A DNA stretch of 64,000 nt from Nocardioides sp. URHA0032. GTDB taxonomy: Bacteria; Actinomycetota; Actinomycetes; Propionibacteriales; Nocardioidaceae. This document shows, piece by piece, positions 42,642 to 51,800 of this stretch. Both the position numbers and the translations under genes were made by a program. The stretch lies in contig NZ_KK211159.1 in assembly GCF_000620645.1 (NCBI RefSeq), positions 780,312-844,311 on the forward strand, given 5' to 3'. Below the pieces are notes generated by a model. That model made no database searches and was not told the DNA's origin. It saw only the letters and a program-made list of their open reading frames with translations. Within the stretch, counting starts at the first letter, position 1. Every line of letters starts with the position of its first letter.

Positions 42642-44243
42642 ATGAAGAGGAAGCTCGCCGCCGTACCAGCCGCCGCGGTCGCCGCGGTCGCCGCCCACGA
42701 CCTGCTGCAGAAGCGGCACTCGCTGCTGCGCAACTTCCCGGTCGTCGGTCACGCCCGGTACTGGCTGGAGCGGGTCGGCCCCGAGCTGCGGCAGTACGCC
42801 GTGGCGGGCAACGACGAGGAGCGTCCCTTCAGCCGCGACCAGCGCCGGTGGGTCTACGCGTCGGCGAAGCTCGAGAACAACTACTTCGGCTTCGGCACCG
42901 ACAACGACCTCGAGCACACCTCCGGCAACGTGATCGTGCACCACCGGACCTTCGGTCGGGCCCATCCCACGCACGGGTCGGTCGGCCAGGAGGCGCGACT
43001 GCCGTCGGCGAAGGTGCTCGGCGGCCCGAGGGGGCGCCGGCACGCGTTCCGGCCGGAGTCGGTGGTGAACGTCTCCGGGATGAGCTTCGGCTCCCTGTCC
43101 GGCAACGCGATCGAGGCCATCAACCGGGGCGCCGCTGCCGCCGGCTGCCTGCACAACACCGGCGAGGGCGCGGTGTCGCCGTACCACCGCAACGGCGCCG
43201 ACCTGGTGTTCCAGATCGGCACCGCCTACTTCGGCTGCCGGGACGACGACGGCCGCTTCAGCCTCGACCGGCTCAAGGAGCTCGTCGAGAGCGCGCCGGT
43301 CCGGGCGCTGGAGATCAAGCTCAGCCAGGGTGCCAAGCCGGGCCTCGGCGGTGTGCTCCCGGGGCCCAAGGTCTCCCGGGAGATCGCCCGCACGCGCGGC
43401 GTCCCCGAGGGGGTGGACTGCCTGAGCCCGTCGCGGCACTCGGAGTTCGACGACGTCGACTCGATGCTCGACTTCGTCGAGCTGCTGGCTGCGGAGACCG
43501 GCCTGCCGGTCGGGATCAAGTCCGCGGTCGGCGACCTGGGGTTCTGGGAGGAGCTGACGGCTGCGATGGCCCCGGGCGACCGGGGCGTCGACTTCGTGAC
43601 CGTCGACGGCGGCGAGGGCGGCACCGGCGCCTCACCCCTGATCTTCACCGACGCGGTGTCGCTGCCCTTCCGGCTCGGCTTCGCACGGGTGTACGCCGAG
43701 TTCGCCCGCCGCGGCCTGCACGAGCAGGTGACCTTCATCGGCTCCGGGAAGCTCGGGCTGCCCGACAACGCCGTGGTGGCCTTCGCCCTGGGCGCGGACC
43801 TGGTCAACGTCGCCCGGGAGGCGATGCTCGCCGTGGGTTGCATCCAGGCCCAGAAGTGCCACACCGGCGAGTGCCCGACCGGCGTCGCGACCCAGAACCC
43901 GTGGCTCGCGCACGGCCTGGACGCGGACCTGAAGTCCCAGCGGGTCGCGAACTACGTCAAGACCCTGCGTCGTGACCTGCTCAAGGTCGCCGAGGCCTGC
44001 GGGGTCGAGCACCCCGGAATGATCGGTCCGGACAGCGTCGAGGTCCTCGACAACCTGGCCGACGGACGGCTGCTGGACGCGGTGTACGGCTACCAGCCGG
44101 GCTGGGGCTTCCCGTCTGCGCGCGACCGGGAGCAGATCGCCGCGATCATGGCCGCCACCGACGAGCCGGAGGCGCCGACCGAGGGACCGCCGGAGACGGC
44201 CGAGCCGGGCGACGAGGACGCAGACGCGTCCGGTCAGTCGTAG
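42642..44243 (+). CDS. FMN-binding glutamate synthase-family protein
   Basis: 533-residue protein with one N-terminal hydrophobic helix and a glutamate-synthase central/FMN barrel domain: NVSGMSFGSLSGNAIEA, NTGEGAVSPYH, EIKLSQGAKPGLGG, VDGGEGGTGASPL and CHTGECPTGVATQ (the Cys-rich 3Fe-4S loop region). It lacks the amidotransferase domain, so it is not a complete GltB; members often have unknown substrates. It has a hydrophilic Glu/Pro-rich tail. Its end overlaps the end of the convergent alcohol dehydrogenase by 10 bases. Confidence 0.85.
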   Translation: MKRKLAAVPAAAVAAVAAHDLLQKRHSLLRNFPVVGHARYWLERVGPELRQYAVAGNDEERPFSRDQRRWVYASAKLENNYFGFGTDNDLEHTSGNVIVHHRTFGRAHPTHGSVGQEARLPSAKVLGGPRGRRHAFRPESVVNVSGMSFGSLSGNAIEAINRGAAAAGCLHNTGEGAVSPYHRNGADLVFQIGTAYFGCRDDDGRFSLDRLKELVESAPVRALEIKLSQGAKPGLGGVLPGPKVSREIARTRGVPEGVDCLSPSRHSEFDDVDSMLDFVELLAAETGLPVGIKSAVGDLGFWEELTAAMAPGDRGVDFVTVDGGEGGTGASPLIFTDAVSLPFRLGFARVYAEFARRGLHEQVTFIGSGKLGLPDNAVVAFALGADLVNVAREAMLAVGCIQAQKCHTGECPTGVATQNPWLAHGLDADLKSQRVANYVKTLRRDLLKVAEACGVEHPGMIGPDSVEVLDNLADGRLLDAVYGYQPGWGFPSARDREQIAAIMAATDEPEAPTEGPPETAEPGDEDADASGQS

Positions 44244-45382
44244 ACGATGACGCCGCGGATGTTCTTGCCGTCGCGCATGTCCTGGTAGCCCTGGTTGATC
44301 TCGTCGAGCGTGTAGGTCGTCGTGACCATCTCGTCGAGCTTGAGCCGGCCGTCCATGTAGAGGTCGAGCAGCCGCGGGATGTCGTAGCGCGGATTGGCGT
44401 TGCCGAAGATGCAGCCCACCAGCTCCTTGCGCATCATCGACATCTCGAAGAGGTTCAGCTTCACGTCGTCGGCCATCATGTTGGCCACCGAGGTCACGAC
44501 GCCGCGGCCGGCCTTCTTCACCAGGCTCATCATCGGCGCGATCAGGTCACCGGTGGCCAGGCCGACCGCGAGGATCGCCTTGTCCGCCATCGCGCCCTGG
44601 GTGATCTCGCTGATCAAGGGCTGCGCGTCCATCATCGACGCCGCGGTGTGCGTCGCCCCGAGGGTGAGCGCCTTCTCGCGCTTCCACTCGACCGGGTCGA
44701 TCGCGATCACGTGCCGGGCACCGGCCATCGCCGCGCCCTGGACGGCGCTCATCCCGATGCCGCCGAGGCCGACCACGGCCACCGACTCGCCGGACTGCAC
44801 GTCGGCGGCGTACGTCGCGGAGCCCCAGCCGGTCGTCACCCCGCAGCCGACGAGCGCGGCCCGCTCCAGGGGGACGTCCTGGCGGATCTTCACCGCGGAG
44901 TCGACGTTGACGACCGTGTATGGCGAGAACGTGCCGAGACCGACCATGATGCCGAGGTCGCGGCCGTCCTTGGCGTGGTGCCGGTACGAGAAGTCGCTGA
45001 GCTGCATCCCGCTGAGCAGGAACGCGCCGAGGTCGCACAGGTGCTGGTGACCCGTGGAGCAGGACGGGCACTTGCCGCAGGACGGGATGAAGCTGAAGAC
45101 CACGTGGTCGCCGACCTCGAAGCCGACGGTGTCGGGTCCGACCTCCTGCACGACGCCTGCACCCTCGTGGCCGCCGATGACCGGGAACTGCTTGAGGCCG
45201 AACGCCTCCGCGAGCTCGGGGTCCAGGACCATGTCGCCGGTGACCATGTGCTCGTCGGAGTGGCACAGGCCGGAGGCCGCCAGCTTGACCAGCAGCTCAC
45301 CCTTCTTCGGCGGGTCGAGCTCGATGTCCTCCACACTCCAGTCGGTGTGCGGCTCCCACAAGATGGCGGCGCGAGTCTTCAT
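44234..45382 (-). CDS. NDMA-dependent zinc alcohol dehydrogenase (nicotinoprotein)
   Basis: 382-residue medium-chain dehydrogenase. GLCHSDEHMVTGD carries the first catalytic-zinc ligands, GGHEGAGVVQEVG the second, the structural zinc is in CGKCPSCSTGHQHLC, and VVGLGGIGMSAVQGA is the NAD loop. It matches the actinobacterial NDMA-dependent family, which holds NAD tightly and is often reoxidised through mycofactocin. No mycofactocin genes are in the window. ATG at 45382 has a GGGAG site. A KstR-type operator upstream suggests steroid-responsive control. Confidence 0.88.
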   Translation of the reverse strand: MKTRAAILWEPHTDWSVEDIELDPPKKGELLVKLAASGLCHSDEHMVTGDMVLDPELAEAFGLKQFPVIGGHEGAGVVQEVGPDTVGFEVGDHVVFSFIPSCGKCPSCSTGHQHLCDLGAFLLSGMQLSDFSYRHHAKDGRDLGIMVGLGTFSPYTVVNVDSAVKIRQDVPLERAALVGCGVTTGWGSATYAADVQSGESVAVVGLGGIGMSAVQGAAMAGARHVIAIDPVEWKREKALTLGATHTAASMMDAQPLISEITQGAMADKAILAVGLATGDLIAPMMSLVKKAGRGVVTSVANMMADDVKLNLFEMSMMRKELVGCIFGNANPRYDIPRLLDLYMDGRLKLDEMVTTTYTLDEINQGYQDMRDGKNIRGVIVYD

Positions 45383-45400
45383 GCTGTGCTCCCGGTGAAC

Positions 45401-45414
45401 TAGAACGTGTTCTC
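45401..45414. promoter_or_regulatory. KstR-like operator of the alcohol dehydrogenase
   Basis: TAGAACGTGTTCTC has the inverted repeat GAACGTGTTC and matches TNNAACNNGTTNNA at all but the last position. It lies 18 bases before the ATG. This is closer to the published consensus than the kshA site. Confidence 0.75.
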
Positions 45415-45467
45415 GGAGCAACGTAACCCTCCGGCCCCGTCCCTGTCAGCGCTCTGCGTGAAAGTCG

Positions 45468-46199
45468 TCACAGCAGATTGAGGCCGCCGTCGAGGACGAC
45501 GACCTCGCCGGTGAGGTAGTCGCTCGCGACCAGGTCGGCCACCAGGCCCGCCACGTCCGCCGGCGTCGCGGCCCGGCGCATCGGGGACCGTTCGCGCCAC
45601 AGCTCCTGGGCCTCGGTCCAGCCCGCGGTCAGCGGCGTGTCCACGAGGCCGGGAGCCACCGCGTTGACGCGGACCTCGGGCCCGAGCGCGGCCGCCAGGA
45701 GCCTCGTCACGTGGTTGAGGGCGGCCTTGCTGGCGGCGTACGGGATGGAGGAGCCCTTGGGTCGCACGCCGGCATGGCTGGTCACGTTGACCACGCAGCC
45801 GCGGCTCTCCCGGAGGTACGGCGCTGCCGCGGTCGTCAGCGCGAACGGGCTGACCAGGTTGACCTCGAGCACGTCACGCCACTTCTGCGGGGTCGCGGCC
45901 GCGAGGTCCGCGTGCGGGATCGGCCGGCTCACGCCGGCGTTGTTGACCAGCACGTCGAGCCGCCCGAGGTCCGCCAGCGCGCCCGACACGGTGGCCAGCG
46001 CCGCGTCGGCGTCGGACAGGTCCGCCTGGAGGTAGTAGCCGTCGAGCTCCTCGGCGAGCCGCTCCCCGTCCGCGACGCTGCTGCCGGAGTGGACGACCAC
46101 GCGGTACCCGTCGGCCGCGAAGCGCCGGGCGATCGCCTCGCCGATCCCGGACGTGCTGCCGGTGACGAGGGCGATGCGCTGCGCCGTCGGCTCGGTCAT
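45468..46199 (-). CDS. Short-chain dehydrogenase/reductase
   Basis: 243 residues of the classical SDR type: LVTGSTSGIGEAIA (cofactor loop), LVNNAGVS, catalytic Ser in VVNVTSHAGV and YAASK. The sequence VVVHSGSSVADG after the second strand suggests NADPH preference, but this is weak. ATG at 46199 overlaps the stop of the phosphatase gene (ATGA). Substrate unknown. Confidence 0.88.
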   Translation of the reverse strand: MTEPTAQRIALVTGSTSGIGEAIARRFAADGYRVVVHSGSSVADGERLAEELDGYYLQADLSDADAALATVSGALADLGRLDVLVNNAGVSRPIPHADLAAATPQKWRDVLEVNLVSPFALTTAAAPYLRESRGCVVNVTSHAGVRPKGSSIPYAASKAALNHVTRLLAAALGPEVRVNAVAPGLVDTPLTAGWTEAQELWRERSPMRRAATPADVAGLVADLVASDYLTGEVVVLDGGLNLL

Positions 46200-46720
46200 G
46201 CGCCGGATCCTCGCAGATGGGCCACGAAGCCGGGGTTCGTGAGCGCCCACGGCCCCCGGGCGGCGCGGATCAGCCGCAGCGCCTCCTCCGGGTCGTGGCC
46301 GAGGTGCGTGAGCGCGGCCGCGACGACCAGACCGGAGCGGTTGAGGCCGCCCGAGCAGCGCACGAGCACCCGGCGGCCGTCGCGGACGGCGCCCGCCACC
46401 GCCGTCGCGAGCTCGTCGATCCGGCGCGCGAGGTCCGGGCCGACCCCGGCGTCCGCCATCCGCAGCACGAGGTGCTCGACACCCTCCGCCGGTCCGTAGC
46501 CCTCGCGGCTGGCCAGGCTCACCACCAGGTCGAACTCGTCGCCGACCACGCACGCGGCCCGGTCCTGCGAGCGCACATCGTGGCCGCCCTGCCAGAGCCC
46601 CGGGATCACCTCGTTCCACGGGTCGTCGCACAGCGGCATCCGGGTCCCCCGGCCGGTCCCGTGGCACGCGGCGCAGTCGGCGACAGCCTCCGGCTCGGCG
46701 TAGCAGGCGTGGCACAGCAC
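46196..46720 (-). CDS. Dual-specificity-type protein phosphatase with N-terminal Cys motif
   Basis: 174 residues. The P-loop is VRCSGGLNRSG, the Cys-x5-Arg signature of tyrosine/dual-specificity phosphatases, preceded by VIPGLWQGGH. The first 25 residues hold CHACYAEP and CAACHGTGRGT, two Cys pairs like a small zinc ribbon or DnaJ-type repeat, which is unusual for this enzyme class. GTG start at 46720. Target unknown; coupled to the SDR gene. Confidence 0.82.
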   Translation of the reverse strand: MLCHACYAEPEAVADCAACHGTGRGTRMPLCDDPWNEVIPGLWQGGHDVRSQDRAACVVGDEFDLVVSLASREGYGPAEGVEHLVLRMADAGVGPDLARRIDELATAVAGAVRDGRRVLVRCSGGLNRSGLVVAAALTHLGHDPEEALRLIRAARGPWALTNPGFVAHLRGSGA

Positions 46721-46780
46721 GACGGTGATCCTGTCACCGCGCGGACCCCGGTCCCCCGACCCGGGCCCGCGCCGTGCCGC

Positions 46781-47002
46781 CTAGAACGGCAGCTCGTTGC
46801 TGCGCCGCGGGTACCGGTTCCGCTCGGCCACGGTCCCGTCCTCGCGACGGATCACGTGGACCACCCCGCGGATCCGCGCCTCGCTGCGGCCGACCTCGAC
46901 CGCCGCCTCGCAGCACCCGTACTCCCCCGGCAGGGGCTGGCTGCTGCCCACCCGGTTCCGCCACACGCCGTCGCGGCAGTACGTCTCGACTCCCTCTCCC
47001 AT
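46781..47002 (-). CDS. DUF2188-like small protein
   Basis: 73 residues: YCRDGVWRNRVGSSQPLPGEY, then AAVEVGRSEARIRGVVHVIRREDGTVAERNRYP. The last part is the DUF2188 pattern found in small actinobacterial proteins of unknown function. A GAGGGAG ribosome site precedes the ATG at 47002. Confidence 0.75.
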   Translation of the reverse strand: MGEGVETYCRDGVWRNRVGSSQPLPGEYGCCEAAVEVGRSEARIRGVVHVIRREDGTVAERNRYPRRSNELPF

Positions 47003-47164
47003 GCTCCCTCTCTCCCGTGACCGGCGCTGTACCCGATCAGTGAGATGTCCGAACCGTCCCTCCGGTGCCGGCCGTCCGAGGCCGGATCAGACCGCGGTAC
47101 CCAGAGCTGGGTATGCCGACGGCGACGGAGTGTGAACCCGGCGGTGCCCGCGCACGATGCGGGC

Positions 47165-48236
47165 ATGCTGGTGGGACTGTGCGAGGCGCTGTCGGTCGCC
47201 GTCGCGCGCTTCCCGTCGCGGTGGGGCTGACGGCAGGGGGCTGGGCCATCGGGCTCGTCACGACCGCGGTGGTGGCGTCGTCCACCTTCCTGACGTTCGG
47301 GATCCACAGCCGGAGTGCGCACCTGATGCTCGACACCGCCGACACGTGCGTGGCGTTGCTGCTGACCTACCTGCTGTGGGGACGCTTCCGGCGGACGCGT
47401 TGACTTCAGGACCTGCTGCTGGCGCAGGGATTCCTCCTGCTGGCCGCGTCGGGCGGGGTGCTGCTGCTCGTTCACCTGGCGGCGGGTGTCGAGCGACCCG
47501 GCCGATGGGACGTCTGGTCGGCCGTCGCCGTCCGCGTGGCCGCAGCCGGCCTGGTCCTCGCGGCCGCCGCCGTCGGACGCGACCGGCTGGTGGCCTCCGG
47601 CGTCCGGCTCGTCGTCGCTGGGCCGTTCGTCGTCCTGGGACCGGTGCTCGCCGGACTGGTGGTGCTGCGCGAGCACCTGCCGGGGGCGTTGCCAATCGCC
47701 TCTCCGGCCGGCGCCACTCACCCGACATCACCGGGCCGACCGCCCTCCTCGTGGCCCAGGCCGCCGGGGCGGTCGCGTTCGGCGTGAGCTCGATCCTCTT
47801 CGCCCGCCAGGCCGCGCGGCGGCACGATGCCCTGGTCCTGTGGCTCGGTCCCGCCTGTGCCCTGGGCGCCTTCGCCCGGGTGAACTACGTCCTCTTCCCG
47901 TCGCTGTTCACGGACTGGCTCTACCCCGGCGACGTGCTCCGCACCGCCTCGTACGCCGTCTGCTCGTCGCCGCGCTGCGCGAGATCGGCGAGCACTGGGC
48001 CGGCTGGGCGTCGGCGGTGGTCCTCGAGGACCGGCGCCGCCTCGCACGCGAGCTGCACGACGGGGTGGTGCAGGAGCTCGGGTTGATCCGCAGCACGACA
48101 CTCGGCGACGTACCCGCCGGCGCCGTCCGCGAGGAGCTTTTGGCCGCCTGCGACCGTGCCATCGACGAGGCACGCGCGGCGGTCGACGCCCTCGGCCGCA
48201 GTCCCGTTGAACCGTTGGGGTACGTGTTGCACCGCC
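47165..48236 (+). pseudogene. Sensor histidine kinase, degenerate
   Basis: Kinase-like sequence is spread over three frames. Membrane helices are readable as GLTAGGWAIGLVTTAVVA to LLLTYLLWGRFRRTR, then an in-frame TGA at 47401-47403, then QDLLLAQGFLLLAASGGVLL continuing in the same frame. The sense changes frame near 47700-47730 to DITGPTALLVAQAAGAVAFG, and again near 47950-47965 to LLVAALREIGEHWAG and the phospho-acceptor box RRRLARELHDGVVQELGL (HisKA_3). It stops after LGYVLHRR without any ATPase domain. The start at 47165 is uncertain; another frame change near 47220 is likely. Non-functional. Confidence 0.8.
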
Positions 48237-48237
48237 G

Positions 48238-48504
48238 GTGTCCCCGCGCATGGTCATGCGGATCATGGACGAGTTCCGGGCCGCACCCAAGCGGCGCTTC
48301 GGGCGCAGCTCGCCGGCTGCCGACCGGCTCAGCCCGCGCGAGTGGGAGATCATGAACCTCCTCGCGGCCGGCCGGACGACCGAGGAGACCGCGGCCGAGC
48401 TGTTCCTGTCCCCCACCACGGTGCGAGTGCACGTTTCGACGGTGCTGAAGAAGCTACGCGTCAAGGACCGGGAGAGCGCCCTGCGGGTCCTGCGCGGCGA
48501 ATGA
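48238..48504 (+). pseudogene. LuxR-type response regulator, DNA-binding end only
   Basis: An open frame of 88 residues with a NarL/FixJ helix-turn-helix: LSPREWEIMNLLAAGRTTEE then LSPTTVRVHVSTVLKKLRVK. The receiver domain is missing; the sequence begins at MRIMDEFRAAPKRRFG, the linker of such regulators, immediately after the kinase remnant. A deletion has removed the kinase ATPase and the receiver domain. A stand-alone HTH protein could still be made from the ATG/GTG starts, but this looks like debris. Confidence 0.78.
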
Positions 48505-48753
48505 CCGCTGGCCCTGGTCGACGAGCTGGGTGACGGCGGCCAGCAGCGACTCCGCCTCGTGGAGGGTGAACTCGTCGTCGCCGACCAGGACGAACGGACC
48601 GTCCTCGGTGCCGGTGACGGCGTCGATGGTGGCGCACAACCGCAGCACGGTCCGCCGCACCATCAGTGCACCGCCGATGTGCACGACGCCGGCATCGCCG
48701 GTGCCGTCCGGGGCGTGCCGCACGACGCACCATGAGGGGCATCCGTCGGTCAC
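48454..48753 (-). CDS. Small DUF6907-like protein
   Basis: 99 residues beginning DGCPSWCVVRHAPDGTGDAGVVHIGG, with a Cys pair and two His that could bind zinc, and ending in an amphipathic helix (FTLHEAESLLAAVTQLVDQG). The CPxWC-H-H start matches small actinobacterial proteins of the DUF6907 type. GTG 48753 has a GGGAGG site. Its 3' end overlaps the regulator remnant by 51 bases on the other strand, suggesting its own end moved when that locus decayed. Confidence 0.62.
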   Translation of the reverse strand: MTDGCPSWCVVRHAPDGTGDAGVVHIGGALMVRRTVLRLCATIDAVTGTEDGPFVLVGDDEFTLHEAESLLAAVTQLVDQGQRSFAAQDPQGALPVLDA

Positions 48754-48839
48754 CGTCGCCTCCCTTCCGCGGACAGGAGCGGGGTTCCGCGTCGTCGACG
48801 CGGGACCCCGATCCCCCTTGTCCCCCCGAACGGCCCCGG

Positions 48840-51800
48840 TCAGCGCAGGCCGATGTTGACGAAGTAGGTCTGCCCGTCGTCGAGCTTGACCCCGATCCGC
48901 CAGTAGTTACCGCCCGTCCCCGTCTTCCAGTTGTAGATGTACTGGTTCGCCGAGGCGTCGTACCGGTACGTCGAGCCGCTGTCGGCGGACGCGGTGTACA
49001 CGGTCTCGTCGACCGGCGCCGTGGTCGCCCCGCCCTTGACCGGCGTGAGCCAGGTCGGGGCGGCCACGGGCTGGACCGGTGTCCCGTCGACACGGAGCAG
49101 CTGGAACTTCACCGGCACGGTGCTGCCGGCCTTGAAGGTGCTGGTGCTGCCCTGGTCGTGGGCGGTGTCGTTGATCGGCTGCAGGAAGCCGCCGAACCTG
49201 TAGACGACCTGGTAGGACCCGGTCACCGTGCTGGAGTTGCCGGCCTTGTCCGTCGCGGTCGCGGTGTAGGCGAACGTGCCGGTCCCGTTGGTGTTGCCGC
49301 CGGAGACCTTGACCGTGCAGGACGCCAGCCCGGAGACGGTGTCCTTCGCAGTGCAGGTCGCCGCTGGGACGCCACCCAAGGTGTACGTCGCGCCCTGGAC
49401 GTTCACGTCCGCGGTGGTCAGCGTCGGGGCGTCCGTGTCGACCTTCAGGCCGGTGATCGAGGCGGTCGCGGTGTTGCCGGCGCGGTCGGCGACGGTCCCA
49501 CTCGCTCCTCCTGTGGTGCCGTTGGCCGTTACCGTGACCGGGCTCGGGCAGGCCGTCGCGGCGATGCCGGACAGCGTGTCGGAGCAGGTGAACGTCACGG
49601 TCGGCGCGGTCCGGTACCAACCCTCGCTGCCGAGCGTGCCACCGGCGACGGCGCCGGAGATGGTCGGCCTGGTCTTGTCCAGCTTGACCGTCACCTTGTC
49701 GGTGCCGACGTTGCCTGCGGTGTCCTTCGCGGTACCCACCACTTCCTGGCCGGCCGTCTCCGTCGAGACCGTGACGGGCTGGGTGACGCCCGCAATCCCG
49801 GAACCCTTGTCGTCGTCGGTCGCGGCGAAGGTGACCGTGACGTTGCTGTTGTTCCAGTCGTCGGCGTTCGGGACCGGGGACAGACTGTGGCTCACCGTCG
49901 GAGCGATGTTGTCCCACTTGAGCGCGACCGTGTTCACCGGCTCGACGTTCCCGGCATTGTCGACCGCGTGGTACTTCACGCTGCCGGCACCGGTCCCGGT
50001 CAGCGGGACGCTGACCGTCGTCGAGCTGCCTGGCACGGTCTGCTCGGCACCGCCGTCGACGCTGTACCGGAGCTCCCTGACCCCGGAGAGCCCGGCCTGG
50101 TCGGTCGCGGAGATCACCACGTCGGCGGTGTCGCCCGTGCACCACTCGTTGACGGCAGTGCAGGTGTTGTCGGCCGTGCTGGTCGGCGCGCTCCCGTCGA
50201 CGTTGATGCCATCGACCGTCCGGGCCGCACCGATGTTCCCCGCCACGTCCCGAGGTCGGTCGCTGGTCACCGACTGGCCGGCACCGTCGCCTCTCACGGT
50301 CTTGCTGGTCGGGCAGGACGCGACACCGGACAGGTTGTCCGTGCAGGTGAAGTCGACGACGACCTGGTCGCGGTACCAGCCCGCGGGGTTCGGCTGCATC
50401 GTCGGCCCGCCGGTGACCACCGGCGCCGTGCGGTCGATGTTGATGCCACCGACCGCCACAGGAACGCTTACGTTGCCGGCCTTGTCCGCGATCGTGACCG
50501 GGTCGGTGGACAGCCCCGTGCCCTCGCCCGTCACCCGGCTCGGAGCAGGCTGCGTCTCCGGGTCGATCTGCGAGAGCCCGTCGTCCCCTACCCACGTGAC
50601 GGACACATCGTCGCGGTACCAGTCGACGTCGTTCCTGGATCCGCTCGCAGCGGGGAGGACTCCGGTGAGCGTCGGCCGGACGGTGTCGATGTCGATGCCG
50701 GACACGGTCGCCGAGCTGCTGTTGCCTGCGACGTCGACCGCGTCACCGGTCACGCTCTGGTTGACCCCGTCGTTGGGGAGGGTGGTGTCCCCGGCGCAGC
50801 CGGCCACCCCGGTCTGGAGGCCCGAGCCGACGTCGGCGCAGGTGAACTTCACGTCCACCGGTGTGTTGTTCCACCCGGCCGCGTTCGGAGCGGGCGTCGC
50901 CTTCCCGGTGATGGTCGGCGCGTCGGTGTCGACGTTGACCGCGATCGTGTTGGTGGTGGCGCGCGCCTCGGTGTTACCGGCGAGGTCGGCGCTCCAATAC
51001 GTGATCGTGTGCTCACCGGTGGAGAGGTTCTGGATGAACGGGTCTCCGTAGGTCAGGACCGGCCCACCGTCGACCTGGTAGTAGGTCGCGGCCACACCCG
51101 AGCCGTTGTCGGTCGCCTTGAAGGCGACCGGGATGCCGCTGACCACGAACCAGCCGGACTCCGGGGAGATCGGGTTGACGACGGTGGTCTCGGGGGCGGT
51201 CTTGTCGACCTTGAGCTCGAGCGGCGTACCGGCGACCTCGGTGTTGCCCGCCGCGTCCACGCTCCAGAACGAGACGGTGTGCTCACCCTCGCCGACCGAG
51301 AACGGTCCGCCGTAGGTCTTCGTCTCGTCGCCGTCGATCCGGTAGTAGGTGGTCACGGCGCCGCGGAGGTTGTCGCTGCCGTGCAGCGTCACCTGGACGT
51401 CGTCGCCGTACCAGCCGGCCTCGTTGGCGCCGGCCACGTCGGCGGTGGTCACCGGAGCCGTCCGGTCGATCTTGATGCCGCCGACCGTCCGGACGACGCT
51501 GTTGCCCGCGACGTCGGTGCAGCTGGCGGTGGCGGACAGGTTGTCGCCCTCGCCGCTGACCCGGCTGTCGGCCGGGGCGTCCGCGACGCCTGAGAGGCCG
51601 TCGGTGCAGGACCAGGAGACGGTGACGTCGTCGGTGTGCCACCCCGACGGGACGTCCGCAGTGAGGGTCGGCGCCGTCGTGTCGATGTCGATGCCGGAGA
51701 CGCTGACGCTGCTGGTGTTGCCGGCGGCGTCGGTCGCCGAGGCGCTCGCGGTCTGGTGAGCGCCCTCGCGGAGCACGGTCGGCTCCGGGCTCCCAGCCAC

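Noticed and set aside
48840..48960. LPXTG sorting signal or membrane anchor on the giant protein
   Set aside because: The C-terminus is a hydrophilic beta-module ending FVNIGLR with no LPXTG, helix or basic tail.
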